The notes beneath the pieces were generated by a model. It made no database searches and had not been told where the DNA came from. It saw only the letters and a list, made by a program, of their open reading frames with translations. Of a stretch of 64,000 nt of DNA, positions 1 through 7,774 are shown in pieces. Source of the DNA: Ligustrum vulgare (lineage: Eukaryota > Streptophyta > Magnoliopsida > Lamiales > Oleaceae); contig OY743180.1 in assembly GCA_963555705.1 (NCBI GenBank), positions 42,502,129 to 42,566,128 of the forward strand. The letters are read 5' to 3'. Each line of letters begins with the position of its first letter. Position 1 is the stretch's first letter. A program made the translations under genes and the position numbers.

Positions 1-462
1 TGCCCGTTTTATAAAGAGCCGGGATTTATGTGTTTAATCATCTTATAAATTAAATTAATTTGCGATGAGTCTACTGAGTATTTCCCCCATGAAATACTCA
101 CCCTACTTTTTAACAGTTTTGCAGATTTCGGGGACGGTGGCGAGCGATGAATGATGGTGGCAATAATCGTTGAACGGTTGAAAGTTTGACGTTAATGATT
201 TCCGTATTTTCCAAATAATCGAATAATTTAGAGAAGTTCATTTATTTGAGAAATTATGATATTGGCAATTTCTTTACAATATTAATGGTTCGATTTACTA
301 TTTCAAATGGTTTCATAAATGTTTTCAATTTTAGCGGCCATTACAGTTTATTTAATGTTGCCATAAATGAATTTCAATTATTTCTTCCGCAACAATATTA
401 TTCGAAAAATTTAGACAGAAAATGACGTAGTGAATCGGGTATACGGAACTCGGGGCGCTACA
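1..462 (+). repeat. 5' LTR of LARD-1, 3' part only
   Basis: This is the last 462 bases of the LTR, ending GGGGCGCTACA at 462, directly before the primer-binding site. It matches 6798-7259 base for base as far as I compared, so the two LTRs have hardly diverged and the insertion is young. The window begins roughly 2.87 kb into the LTR. Confidence 0.93.
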
Positions 463-1339
463 AGTTGGTATCAGAGCTAGTCTGCGTTTCTGTAGACTGG
501 AAAAATTTTCAAAAAGAATTTTCAAGAAATATTTTCCATTTTAAGATTTTTATTGATGAAGATTGCCACTGCCATCATTCGTTCCACCAACTCCGAGGTA
601 AAGAAGTTTATGATGTTTAAAGTTATTTCAGTATTTCGAATACTCATTTTACTAATTTATGAGAAAGAATGAAGAGTATTTCGGATACTTATGATTTATG
701 AGAAATAAGAATGTATTTCTTCGAAAATAATGATGTTGTTATGCTTTGTCATAACTTATATGCTTTAATGTATGATTATGAGAAATTTTTTTAAAGAAAA
801 CGAGTGTTGAGCATAATGGGAATAATATGATTTTATTGAGAATTAAGTAATGGATATTATGTTGAGTTAATTTATTATGCCTCTATGTTGAAGAGAAATT
901 TATTATGAAGTTTGGCTTTGTGAATAAATTTTGGGAATATGATTTATGGCATATATTTATAAGTATGAGTAACTTTTGAGCCAATTAAGGTATGGAAGGA
1001 AGTAATATTGTGATATTGAAAAATATGATTTGAAATTGTTATGTTGAGGAATTATGAATTGAATTATGAGATATTTTGATGATATTGAAGTGTTGGAATC
1101 ATTTTCAATATTTTTAGATCGTTGTGATCAAATGTGGAGTTATTTATTATTGTGAGTTATGAAGTATGCTTATGGTTTGGATAAGTCCAAATTACAAGGG
1201 AGACTCTATCCAGAATTTTATCATTTGGAATTAAGAGCATAATATGATAAGCATCTACTAAAGGAATTAAGTTTAGACATGCAAGTTCATTTACATCACA
1301 AACGAGATTTAGTAGATGATAACAGAGATTTTATTATTT
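463..1339 (+). mobile_element. LARD-1 internal domain, left non-coding part
   Basis: AT-rich sequence with no credible reading frame. It aligns, in reverse orientation, with the part of LARD-2 from about 26130 to 26994, for example the conserved block around 560-610 and that around 1190-1240. Alignment decays near 1330-1340, which I take as the left edge of the cargo. An 11-bp inverted repeat (CATCTACTAAA at 1252-1262, its complement at 1308-1318) lies just before that edge. A minus-strand AATAAA occurs at 1335-1330, a possible poly(A) signal for antisense transcripts. Confidence 0.75.
466..477 (+). other. Primer-binding site (initiator-Met tRNA type)
   Basis: TGGTATCAGAGC lies three bases after the LTR end (CA at 461-462). 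This is the usual plant primer-binding site complementary to the 3' end of initiator methionine tRNA, and it fixes the element's sense strand as +. Confidence 0.93.
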
Positions 1340-1422
1340 TCTCATAAGGAGAACACACAAGAGTCACACTGGAAAGGAAATACATGAAACACACAAAAGC
1401 AAACGAGAGAAGCATGGGATAA

Positions 1423-1660
1423 TCCTCAAAATGAGAGATGTGTTTCCGGAGTAGCCGTATCCTACCACCTCTGATCTTTTGAGGAAATAAAGAAACCTTC
1501 AAAGAGGTGTGTTTCGAGAGTAAGAATACTCCGTAATCTACCACCTGGAATCTTTGAAGTACACACAAGATTTAAACATTAAGGAAATCCTAGTAAATGG
1601 AGGGGTGTCTCGAGAGTGAGAATACTCCGTACTCTACCCCCACCTATTCTAAGATTCAAA
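1423..1660 (-). repeat. Three tandem hairpin-forming repeats downstream of LOG
   Basis: Three related copies, at about 1423-1484, 1498-1559 and 1597-1660, share a core of GAGTA, AGAA, TACTCC and CTACCACC. Copy 2 has nested pairing: an outer CTTCAAAGA (1498-1506) with TCTTTGAAG (1551-1559), then GGTG with CACC, then an inner GAGTA-AGAA-TACTC stem. Copy 1 keeps an outer CCTCAAAA/TTTTGAGG pair with different letters. Copy 3 swaps the middle stem to GGGGT/ACCCC. Changes that keep pairing suggest the structure, not just the sequence, was kept. The third copy overlaps the last codons of the LOG frame. Function unknown; a 3' untranslated structure of the antisense transcript is one possibility. Confidence 0.6.
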
Positions 1661-2309
1661 GAGTTAAGTTTACATTAACCGGACTCCATTTTCGCTTGAT
1701 TCCCCTTCCTTGCGACCAATCTATCTTAACCCCTGCTGGATCTTGTATTGAGATATATGACTGCAGCTTATCCAGTAGTTCATCAATAGTAGGAGCAGAA
1801 ATAAGAAGCCTTCTGGAAAATGGAGAGATGAATCCCTGTTCCACAGCATAATCAAGAAAGGTTAACAAACCATCAAAGAAATTGTTAACATTCAGAAGCC
1901 CAATAGGCTTAGTATGGAGATCTAGTTGAGCCCACGAGGTAATGTTAAAGATTTCTTCTAAGGTACCAAAACCTCCGGGCAGGGCTATAAAGGCATCAGA
2001 ACCATATAGCATACAAGTTATGCGTTCATGGATGGATAAGGTTTGAACTTCATGCCCTCGTGTTTTGCCTGCAACATCTACCAAAGGGACAGGTATAACA
2101 CCGATTACTTTTGATTTCTCTGCAAGAGCAGATTGGGAAACACAACCCATTAGACCACTGCTACCACCCCCATATACAAGAGTGATACCTTTTTCCCCCA
2201 GTTTCTTTCCAAGATCTACAGCCGCTTCTAGATAACCGAAGCCTTTCCCTACTTTTGATCCACAAAATACACAAATAGTTTTGATCTGTCGAAGTTTTGG
2301 TGCTTCCAT
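1656..2309 (-). CDS. LOG-like cytokinin riboside 5'-monophosphate phosphoribohydrolase, intronless, inside retroelement
   Basis: An intact 217-residue frame of the usual length for LOG. LOG enzymes release active cytokinin bases from cytokinin riboside 5'-monophosphates in the cytosol. Visible family motifs are VFCGS (residues 14-18), YGGGSSGLMG (46-55) and the signature PGGFGTLEE (111-119), followed by the conserved SWAQL...KPIGLLN stretch (125-140). The canonical Arg-Lys pair before the signature reads Arg-Ile here (HERI, 94-97), so one catalytic-site position differs and activity is uncertain. Known plant LOG genes generally have several introns, whereas this is one exon, suggesting descent from a spliced copy or from an intronless relative. 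It is antisense to the retroelement, lies 300 bp downstream of the Cys4 frame on the same strand, and has a TTTAAATAG box 76 bp before its ATG. No frameshift or premature stop is seen. Confidence 0.87.
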   Translation of the reverse strand: MEAPKLRQIKTICVFCGSKVGKGFGYLEAAVDLGKKLGEKGITLVYGGGSSGLMGCVSQSALAEKSKVIGVIPVPLVDVAGKTRGHEVQTLSIHERITCMLYGSDAFIALPGGFGTLEEIFNITSWAQLDLHTKPIGLLNVNNFFDGLLTFLDYAVEQGFISPFSRRLLISAPTIDELLDKLQSYISIQDPAGVKIDWSQGRGIKRKWSPVNVNLTL

Positions 2310-2609
2310 CTTTGATAGTAAAGAAGGGAAAACTTACGAAGAAGATGTGATTTTGGGATGCCTGAACTATGAAATATGTTTGGCTATTTAAAGCCGGAAA
2401 AGTTTACTGTTTTTGATTGATTCTGAAAAAGTAAAGATTTACTTTTGACAAAATCAGCCCACTTTTGAATATTTTTTATCGTATCGAGGCTGTCACCTTT
2501 CGGCGATTAAATATTTATTTCCAGCTTTATCAAACCTCGAGAAAGGAAAATATATTTTATTTCCAAAACGCGTGAAAGAAAGCAGCAAAATATTTTAAAA
2601 AGATTTACC
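2310..2609 (-). other. Spacer between the two antisense frames
   Basis: Three hundred bases, AT-rich, without a coding frame. On the - strand the stop codon of the upstream frame is followed at once by GGTAAATC, a plausible splice donor. A pyrimidine-rich CTTTACTTTTTCAG around 2425-2440 is a plausible acceptor, so the spacer may contain a small intron in an untranslated region. The TATA-like box is in its distal part. Confidence 0.35.
2383..2395 (-). promoter_or_regulatory. TATA-like box upstream of the LOG frame
   Basis: On the - strand GGCTTTAAATAGCC lies about 76 bp before the LOG start codon and is followed by a pyrimidine-rich leader (TCTTCTTC, then TTTTCCCTTCTTT). The same TTTAAATAG core precedes the neighbouring frame. 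It could be a TATA box; no transcript evidence is available. Confidence 0.4.
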
Positions 2610-3176
2610 TTATATCATTGCTGAACTGCCAGAAGCCTCATTTTGTAAAACAGACTGGCAAACAGGATCTTTTGCTATTATATTTTGGAGACTATAACGA
2701 TTTTTGTCCTCATTAAACTGAGCGTATAAGGAGAGAAGTTCACGTTGTACATAACCACTTGGGTGCGTCTCAAGAGTCAGTCGAATATCATCCAAAGACT
2801 CCTTACTCAGTCCACCCTTTATGAATTCGATTTTATCATCCCGATTAGTAGAAGAATATCCTACTGATTTGCAACGAGTATCACAATTCCAACGAGCACA
2901 TTTGTAGCAACCACCCAGTCTTTTTGCTCTTCGTTTCTTTGCAAACGTGCTTTTGCCTAAACCAGGCATGTGCTTTGGAAATGTTGATGGTAATTCACCA
3001 GATAGTCGAACCTTTGCTTCTATCAACCAGCGAACATCTTCTGGAATATCATGAGCCATTAGCAACCTCAATCTTTCGAGCCTTATTTTATAGATCTTTC
3101 TCAGATCATTCATAGGAAGACTGGAATAATACTTGCGAATGTTAGAAAGAATGATATCCATTGTTTGATGATTCAA
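2610..3176 (-). CDS. Uncharacterised basic Cys4 protein (188 residues), possible nucleic-acid-binding protein
   Basis: I do not recognise this protein with certainty. The frame is intact from ATG to TAA. The N-terminal 60 residues look helical and charged. Residues 74-86 are Lys/Arg-rich (KSTFAKKRRAKR), a possible nuclear or nucleic-acid-binding stretch, and are followed at once by four cysteines (90, 93, 98, 102) spaced C-x2-C-x4-C-x3-C, a likely zinc-binding knuckle. The C-terminal half is hydrophilic, with no membrane segment or signal peptide. A basic stretch running directly into a Cys4 cluster is also the layout of the small cysteine-rich nucleic-acid-binding proteins of some plant flexiviruses (Betaflexiviridae), but cysteine spacing is shorter here and I could run no search. 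It may equally be an accessory retroelement or host protein. It lies upstream of LOG on the same strand, antisense to the element. Confidence 0.6.
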   Translation of the reverse strand: MNHQTMDIILSNIRKYYSSLPMNDLRKIYKIRLERLRLLMAHDIPEDVRWLIEAKVRLSGELPSTFPKHMPGLGKSTFAKKRRAKRLGGCYKCARWNCDTRCKSVGYSSTNRDDKIEFIKGGLSKESLDDIRLTLETHPSGYVQRELLSLYAQFNEDKNRYSLQNIIAKDPVCQSVLQNEASGSSAMI

Positions 3177-3193
3177 CCTCTTCTCAGCATGAA

Positions 3194-3205
3194 CTATTTA
3201 AAAGC
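3194..3205 (-). promoter_or_regulatory. TATA-like box upstream of the Cys4 frame
   Basis: On the - strand GCTTTTAAATAGTTC begins less than 30 bp before the ATG at 3176. Its TTTAAATAG core is shared with the box before LOG. The short distance would leave a very short leader if this were the TATA box, so a start at a later ATG or upstream initiation in the LTR is also possible. Confidence 0.35.
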
Positions 3206-3250
3206 GCAAGGATATGAATGAATCCGCGTGATGTTGTGTCCAGCAAGAAA

Positions 3251-3844
3251 GAGCAGGATTATTTTAATGGAAAAGAGGGAACAAGAGTTTATGCGCCGTT
3301 TACTTTATCGATAAAGGAGATTTGATTGGAGATTTGGAATATTTTCTTGGATTATGGGTACTGATATTTTGTTATAATAATGATAATCTTGGTATAATGT
3401 GATGATACGTGGAAAGTAAAATGAGTACCGTATTGAATCAGAATTCATACGTATATACAAGTGAAAGAAATACTTTGCAGGAAATATGGTGACATTTAAG
3501 TATAGAATCTTAGTTTTGGGAGATATTTGTTTACTGAATTTTGGGTTACAAATATTGGAAAGATAAGTTGATGATATTATGTTGATATGTTTGGGTATAT
3601 TACGTAGAGAAGATATTCAGGTAATTCTTTGATTATTTTTGGAATTTTCGATGATAAGAAAGGAAAAATTATTATGATACGATATGTCAGTAAAGATTTG
3701 TTGAAATTTTAGAGATATATACGAATATTTGAGGTCACATGATACGATGATAAGTGACAAGTTACATGAATACTACAAGATATGATGAAATTTTTACATA
3801 CGATTGGAAATTGTTTTGATTATTTTGAGAATATTCGATGATAA
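3251..3844 (+). mobile_element. LARD-1 internal domain, right non-coding part
   Basis: AT-rich, no credible frame. It aligns in reverse with LARD-2 from about 25400 down to 24777, for instance the block around 3400-3460. A motif with TTCGATGATAAGAAG occurs twice, near 3648 and 3836, marking an internal duplication of about 190 bp that LARD-2 also has. Compared with LARD-2, about 400 bp (24375-24776) is missing next to the second copy, where short AAGAAG repeats could have mediated the loss. Confidence 0.65.
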
Positions 3845-3928
3845 GAAGAAGAGATTCTGATTAAGTATTCAGAAATTTTAAGATTAAGTAAGTTTAATTT
3901 CGAGGACGAAATTATTTTAAGGAGGTAA
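3845..3928 (+). pseudogene. Relic of the pol C-terminus
   Basis: A short sense-strand frame ends NFEDEIILRR-stop immediately before the purine tract and LTR. It follows an in-frame TAA at 3842-3844. Plant chromoviruses of the Tekay/Del kind typically end their polyprotein in a similar FEDE or FGDE-type tail a few bases before the 3' LTR. The corresponding stretch in LARD-2 is slightly longer and better preserved. I infer that the family descends from an autonomous Ty3/gypsy chromovirus. Confidence 0.6.
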
Positions 3929-3931
3929 GAT
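3919..3931 (+). other. Polypurine tract
   Basis: AAGGAGGTAAGAT directly precedes the first base of the 3' LTR, the expected place for the plus-strand primer. The identical tract, complemented, is at 24271-24283 in LARD-2. Confidence 0.75.
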
Positions 3932-5150
3932 TATAGCGACCCAGAATTTTTATGCAATAAATAATTATTTTAATATTTAGAAAATTGTGTCGCTACTATT
4001 TCATTTATTATTTTGAAATTAATGCCGCGACGGATTCGTCTAGCCAAGTCAAGAAATATCGAATTTGTTCGATTTTAAATTAAAATCCGAATTTCTAAAA
4101 TTATGTTATTTAATTATTTATTTAAAGTATTATTTTCAAAATCATTTTAAATTCCAAATTTATTTATTCTCAAATTTATTTTCAATCCAAAATATGTCTG
4201 TTTTAAATACGCTTCTTGATCAAAGTTAGTCCAATTCTTATCATAATCAAAATTTATTCTACAAGTTTTGCTCCTCCTCCATCATCATGATTATGATAAT
4301 ATTCACTCAATTATTCCCTTTCAATTATGATATTCCCCACCATCATCATATTCCCTCCCCATGTGCATTTTCCTTTACCCTCAAACACTCTTCTTTATAG
4401 CCGAGCTGCTTCATTCATCATCACCATCACTGTGTTAAACACCACAATCACTGCAATACCAACAAAGCTAAACACCAGGATTATCATCAAATATACCTAC
4501 CACCCAAATTCTCTGCAACTAGTTTCCCAATCACCGCAACAGCCAATCCACCTCCATTCCCAGAATCTGCAGTATCACCACTCCACAGTCTATACCATCC
4601 ATTTCAAGATCAAACCACCTGCAGACTACAATCAATGCCAACAATCACCACTGATCAACCACAATTACTACCAAAATGTTATCACCTGCAATTCCTCAAT
4701 CCAGTCACCACCGGTCAGCTCCATCACTGCCTCTACTCAATTTGAATTCTAAGCCACCGAATCAAGAACAGCCCTCACCACTTCCAGTAATCCCAAACTC
4801 ACCATCAGCCAATTACCTAAGAACCCCTGCCAACCGGCACTATCATCACCATATTCAAACACACAATTCATCGACATCTTCAACCAATCTTGCAGTTTCT
4901 TCCAGCAACCCCATCATCATCATCAAGATCGATCACCACTCAGCCACAACCACACTTTTCCACCCACCACCATTTCTGAATCCGTAATATCCAAGTCCAC
5001 TGCCTCACTTCAGAGGTCGACCAAGAATCGAACCTCCGCTCACCATTTTAATCTCCAAATCAAACAATCATCATCATCAATCAACACCACCGGATAGCCA
5101 TCACCAAATCAAATAAAACCCAAAAAAAAAAATCAGAAATAGATCTATTA

Positions 5151-5445
5151 CCTACCTCGATCGCCGTTCCCTTCACTGTGAATCAGCAACTCCAAATCGC
5201 GAACCCTAGCCTCGGGTCACTCTTCGATTTCGCACCAAAAATTGTACCAAATCTACCCAAACTTGACAACCCTATTTAACCACCTTTTGCCGCACCCAGC
5301 GCCGGTGTTGCGCCGGCGAGTCACCGGCTGAAGGTCGGATTTTGGCTTGAATCGCCTCCTCCGCCCTTTTCTTCTCTGATCGTGCGAGCTGAGTGAGAGA
5401 GAGAATAGTGTCGAGAGAGAGAAAGAAAATCTGAGAATATATTTT
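5151..5445 (-). promoter_or_regulatory. Putative antisense promoter, leader and splice donor in the LARD-1 3' LTR
   Basis: On the - strand there is a TATA-like AATATATT (5443-5436), then a CT-rich start region, then a GC-richer leader with few upstream ATGs, ending in GAGGTAGGTAATAG, a good splice donor (GT at 5155-5154 or 5151-5150). The same order and the same donor sequence are kept in both LARD-2 LTRs even though the leader between has diverged strongly. It points through the rest of the LTR to the internal domain, where the two antisense frames begin about 2 kb further on. Promoter activity is inferred, not shown. Confidence 0.45.
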
Positions 5446-5459
5446 AATTTTTCAGAATT

Positions 5460-5785
5460 TGCAAATTAGTCCTCAAGTTTGAAAATGTTTTAGTTCAGTC
5501 CTTTTAGTTTTAAACTTATCAATATCAGCCCTTTCATTTTCAAAATCTATTATTTCAGTCCCTGCTGATTTTATTAATTTGATTTTAAGCCCAAGTTTCA
5601 AAAGTATTCATTTTAATCCCTCAACTTTCAAAATATCTATTTTAGTCCCTGAACTTTCAAAAGTATTCATTTTAATCCCTCAACTTTCAAAGTATCTATT
5701 TTAGTCCCTGAACTTTCAAAAGTATTCATTTTAGTCCCTCAACTTTCAAAACATCAATTTTAGTCCTCAAATTATAATTTATCAT
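5460..5785 (+). repeat. 30-bp minisatellite in LARD-1 LTR
   Basis: About 11 units of 28-31 bp, each ending in a form of TTTTAGTCC or TTTTAATCC; the right-hand units alternate CCTGAACTTTC and CCTCAACTTTC and so form a 60-bp dimer. On the - strand it lies directly upstream of the antisense TATA-like box. LARD-2 LTRs have fewer units. Confidence 0.8.
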
Positions 5786-5979
5786 TTTGAACTATATATT
5801 CGATAGACTAAAGTGACTTATTGGCTAAGACGAAGCGTACGGAGAATTTAAAGAAATTGAAGTCATTCCCGCTCAACTTTGCACTCGTCGGATTTGAGGT
5901 AGACTCGCACTTATTAATTGATTTAAATTATGATTTCATATGAATGTCATGTGACTTGTGAAAGTCAATTTTTAAGAAA

Positions 5980-6110
5980 AACAAGTATGTTTTTATGAAA
6001 GGTAAATATACCTTATGTTGTTATGAAAAGTAAGTATGTTTTTATGAAAAGAAAATATACTTTATGTTTTTACGAAAAGTAAGTATACCCTATGCTTCAC
6101 GAAAATGTTT
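5980..6110 (+). repeat. Short AT-rich tandem repeat in LARD-1 LTR
   Basis: Repeated units of the type AAGTATGTTTTTATGAAA, alternating with AATATACCTTATGTT. The same block is in both LARD-2 LTRs. Confidence 0.65.
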
Positions 6111-6207
6111 TTTTTGGATCATTGCTATGAAATCAATCTACCAAGATTGTTTTGGGTCCCATATGATAAGTTATGATATGTTAAGGGGACCGGAGTTTTT
6201 AGTAGCG

Positions 6208-6620
6208 CTACACATAAGAATTCTTGCCACCTAAGTTCGGTAACATTCTTGTGTCTCCTATGTTTATGAGGATTTGCCACGAAGTTCGATAAAATTCCTG
6301 TCTTTCCATATGTTTATGAGGATTTACCACCTAAGTTCGGTAAAATTCCTGTCGCGTATGTTTATGAGGATTTCGATCCTATCTTATGTTATGATGCAAT
6401 TGATCCCTATGAATTTCAGAAAATTATGCTTGGTATACTTACTACATAAGAATTCTTGCCACCTAAGTTCGGTAAAATTCTTATGTTTATGAGAATTTGG
6501 TTTTTATCCTATGTTATGATGAAAACTTACTGTTATTATGATTTTACTACATAAGAATTCTTACCACCTAAGTTCGGTAAAATTCTTATGTTTATGAGGA
6601 TTTCAATCCTATCTTATGTT
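6208..6620 (+). repeat. Tandem repeat with CACCTAAGTTCGG motif in LARD-1 LTR
   Basis: Five or more imperfect units built from AGAATTCTTGCC, ACCTAAGTTCGGTAAAATTC and TATGTTTATGAGGATTT, spaced about 50-110 bp. Small frames across it are products of the repetition. Confidence 0.75.
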
Positions 6621-7259
6621 ATGTTTTCAAAAGAAATTATGCTTGGCATAATTAAAATGTTTTATAAGTATATGATTTTCAAAGAACTGTTTTCAAAGAG
6701 ATGTTTTCAAAGAGCATATGATTTGCAAAATATGTCCCGTGCTGTAATGCACAATATGAGTTTTATCAAGAACAGTTTTATAAAGAAGCTCTATCAATGC
6801 CCGTTTTATAAAGAGCCGGGATTTATGTGTTTAATCATCTTATAAATTAAATTAATTTGCGATGAGTCTACTGAGTATTTCCCCCATGAAATACTCACCC
6901 TACTTTTTAACAGTTTTGCAGATTTCGGGGACGGTGGCGAGCGATGAATGATGGTGGCAATAATCGTTGAACGGTTGAAAGTTTGACGTTAATGATTTCC
7001 GTATTTTCCAAATAATCGAATAATTTAGAGAAGTTCATTTATTTGAGAAATTATGATATTGGCAATTTCTTTACAATATTAATGGTTCGATTTACTATTT
7101 CAAATGGTTTCATAAATGTTTTCAATTTTAGCGGCCATTACAGTTTATTTAATGTTGCCATAAATGAATTTCAATTATTTCTTCCGCAACAATATTATTC
7201 GAAAAATTTAGACAGAAAATGACGTAGTGAATCGGGTATACGGAACTCGGGGCGCTACA

Positions 7260-7264
7260 CGGGC
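7260..7264. other. Right target-site copy of LARD-1
   Basis: CGGGC follows the LTR and belongs to satellite module B (…AGTACGGGCAGCCC). The left copy would lie upstream of the window, so the duplication cannot be verified here. Confidence 0.6.
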
Positions 7265-7774
7265 AGCCCAAACAATTCCATGCAAAGCATGGAGTTTGGA
7301 TTCCGGAACTTAACAGTTAACACCAAAATAAAGCGTTTGAGATGTACCTTCGAGCTTCAACTCAACAAACAAATCGACAATCAACTTCTTCCGTTATCCT
7401 CTAATGCTACAAATTTTCCTTCAAAGAGGAAAAAAATGAGAGAGATCGAATTTCGGAGAACCAAAAATAGATTAAAAATATGAAAAACCGAATCATTGCC
7501 TACAAAATAAATGAAGAACGCGAAAACTCCATCAATCAGCCGGGATCGGCACAAGAACGATGATTATCAGAACGGTCAACTGTCTTTCAAAGAGGAAAAA
7601 ATGAGTGAGATGGAATTTTGGAGAACCAAAAAATAAATTAAAAGTATGAAAAAACGAATCAATTACCACAAAATAAATGAAGAACGCTAAAACTCCAGCA
7701 ATCAGCAGGGATCGGCACAAACGATGATGATCGGAACGGTCGACAAGAATTCGGAGCCGCACAGAGAGGAATTC

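Larger units (their letters stand above)
1340..3250 (-). other. Cargo segment present in LARD-1 and absent from LARD-2
   Basis: Flanking parts of the internal domain align between the two elements (463 to about 1335, and about 3250 to 3931), but this 1.9-kb block has no counterpart in LARD-2, which has about 0.75 kb of unrelated AT-rich sequence there (about 25400-26130, reverse). The block holds two intact reading frames, both antisense to the element, each with its own TTTAAATAG box, plus hairpin repeats. Edges are estimated by eye to within some tens of bases. No clear terminal inverted repeats of a DNA transposon and no poly(A) tail were seen, so how it was acquired is open. Confidence 0.7.
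1..7259 (+). mobile_element. LARD-1: non-autonomous LTR retroelement with antisense cargo genes (5' end outside window)
   Basis: The element is read on the + strand from the tail of a 5' LTR (1-462), a tRNA primer-binding site (466-477), an internal domain (463-3931), a purine tract and a full 3' LTR (3932-7259). Positions 1-462 repeat 6798-7259 with no difference that I could see. No gag, protease, reverse transcriptase, RNase H or integrase reading frame is present; only the last codons of a pol-like frame survive (3845-3928). It is therefore non-autonomous and would need proteins from a related element. Long LTRs with a non-coding centre fit the LARD class. The 3' LTR is followed by CGGGC of the satellite, so the element sits inside the array; the matching left target copy would lie just outside the window. 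Confidence 0.9.
3932..7259 (+). repeat. 3' LTR of LARD-1 (3328 bp)
   Basis: Starts TATAGCGACCC and ends GGGGCGCTACA. The start is TA rather than the usual TG; the same ends in LARD-2 are confirmed by its target duplication, so this is a family trait. Contents in order: H/S/T/P-codon-rich low-complexity DNA (about 4270-5100), an antisense promoter-like block (5151-5445), a 30-bp minisatellite (about 5460-5785), and two tandem-repeat blocks (about 5980-6110 and 6208-6620). No LTR gene is apparent. Confidence 0.92.

Noticed and set aside
466..477. tRNA gene fragment
   Set aside because: Only the 12-base complement of a tRNA 3' end at the expected primer-binding position; no cloverleaf.
1296..1568. 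90-residue frame on the - strand downstream of LOG
   Set aside because: It spans the tandem hairpin repeats and the edge of the cargo, has no recognisable domain, and is better explained by the repeats.
1597..1851. Plus-strand frame opposite LOG, and a second at 2924-3115 opposite the Cys4 frame
   Set aside because: Shadows of the two antisense coding frames; no motif and no start context.
1340..3250. Cargo as a Helitron or Pack-MULE
   Set aside because: No terminal inverted repeats or target duplication found at the edges, and no convincing 3' hairpin with CTRR; not excluded, since edges are only approximate.
4327..4987. Two overlapping H/S/T/P/N-rich frames in the LARD-1 LTR, and equivalents at 22834-23189 and 29161-29519
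   Set aside because: Low-complexity CAC/ATC/TCA-rich LTR DNA; composition is driven by the repeats and the frames are not conserved between subfamilies.
6274..6845. 72- and 85-residue frames in the LTR, with copies at 21446-21664 and 27773-27991
   Set aside because: They translate the CACCTAAGTTCGG tandem repeat; repeated peptide units follow the DNA repeat.
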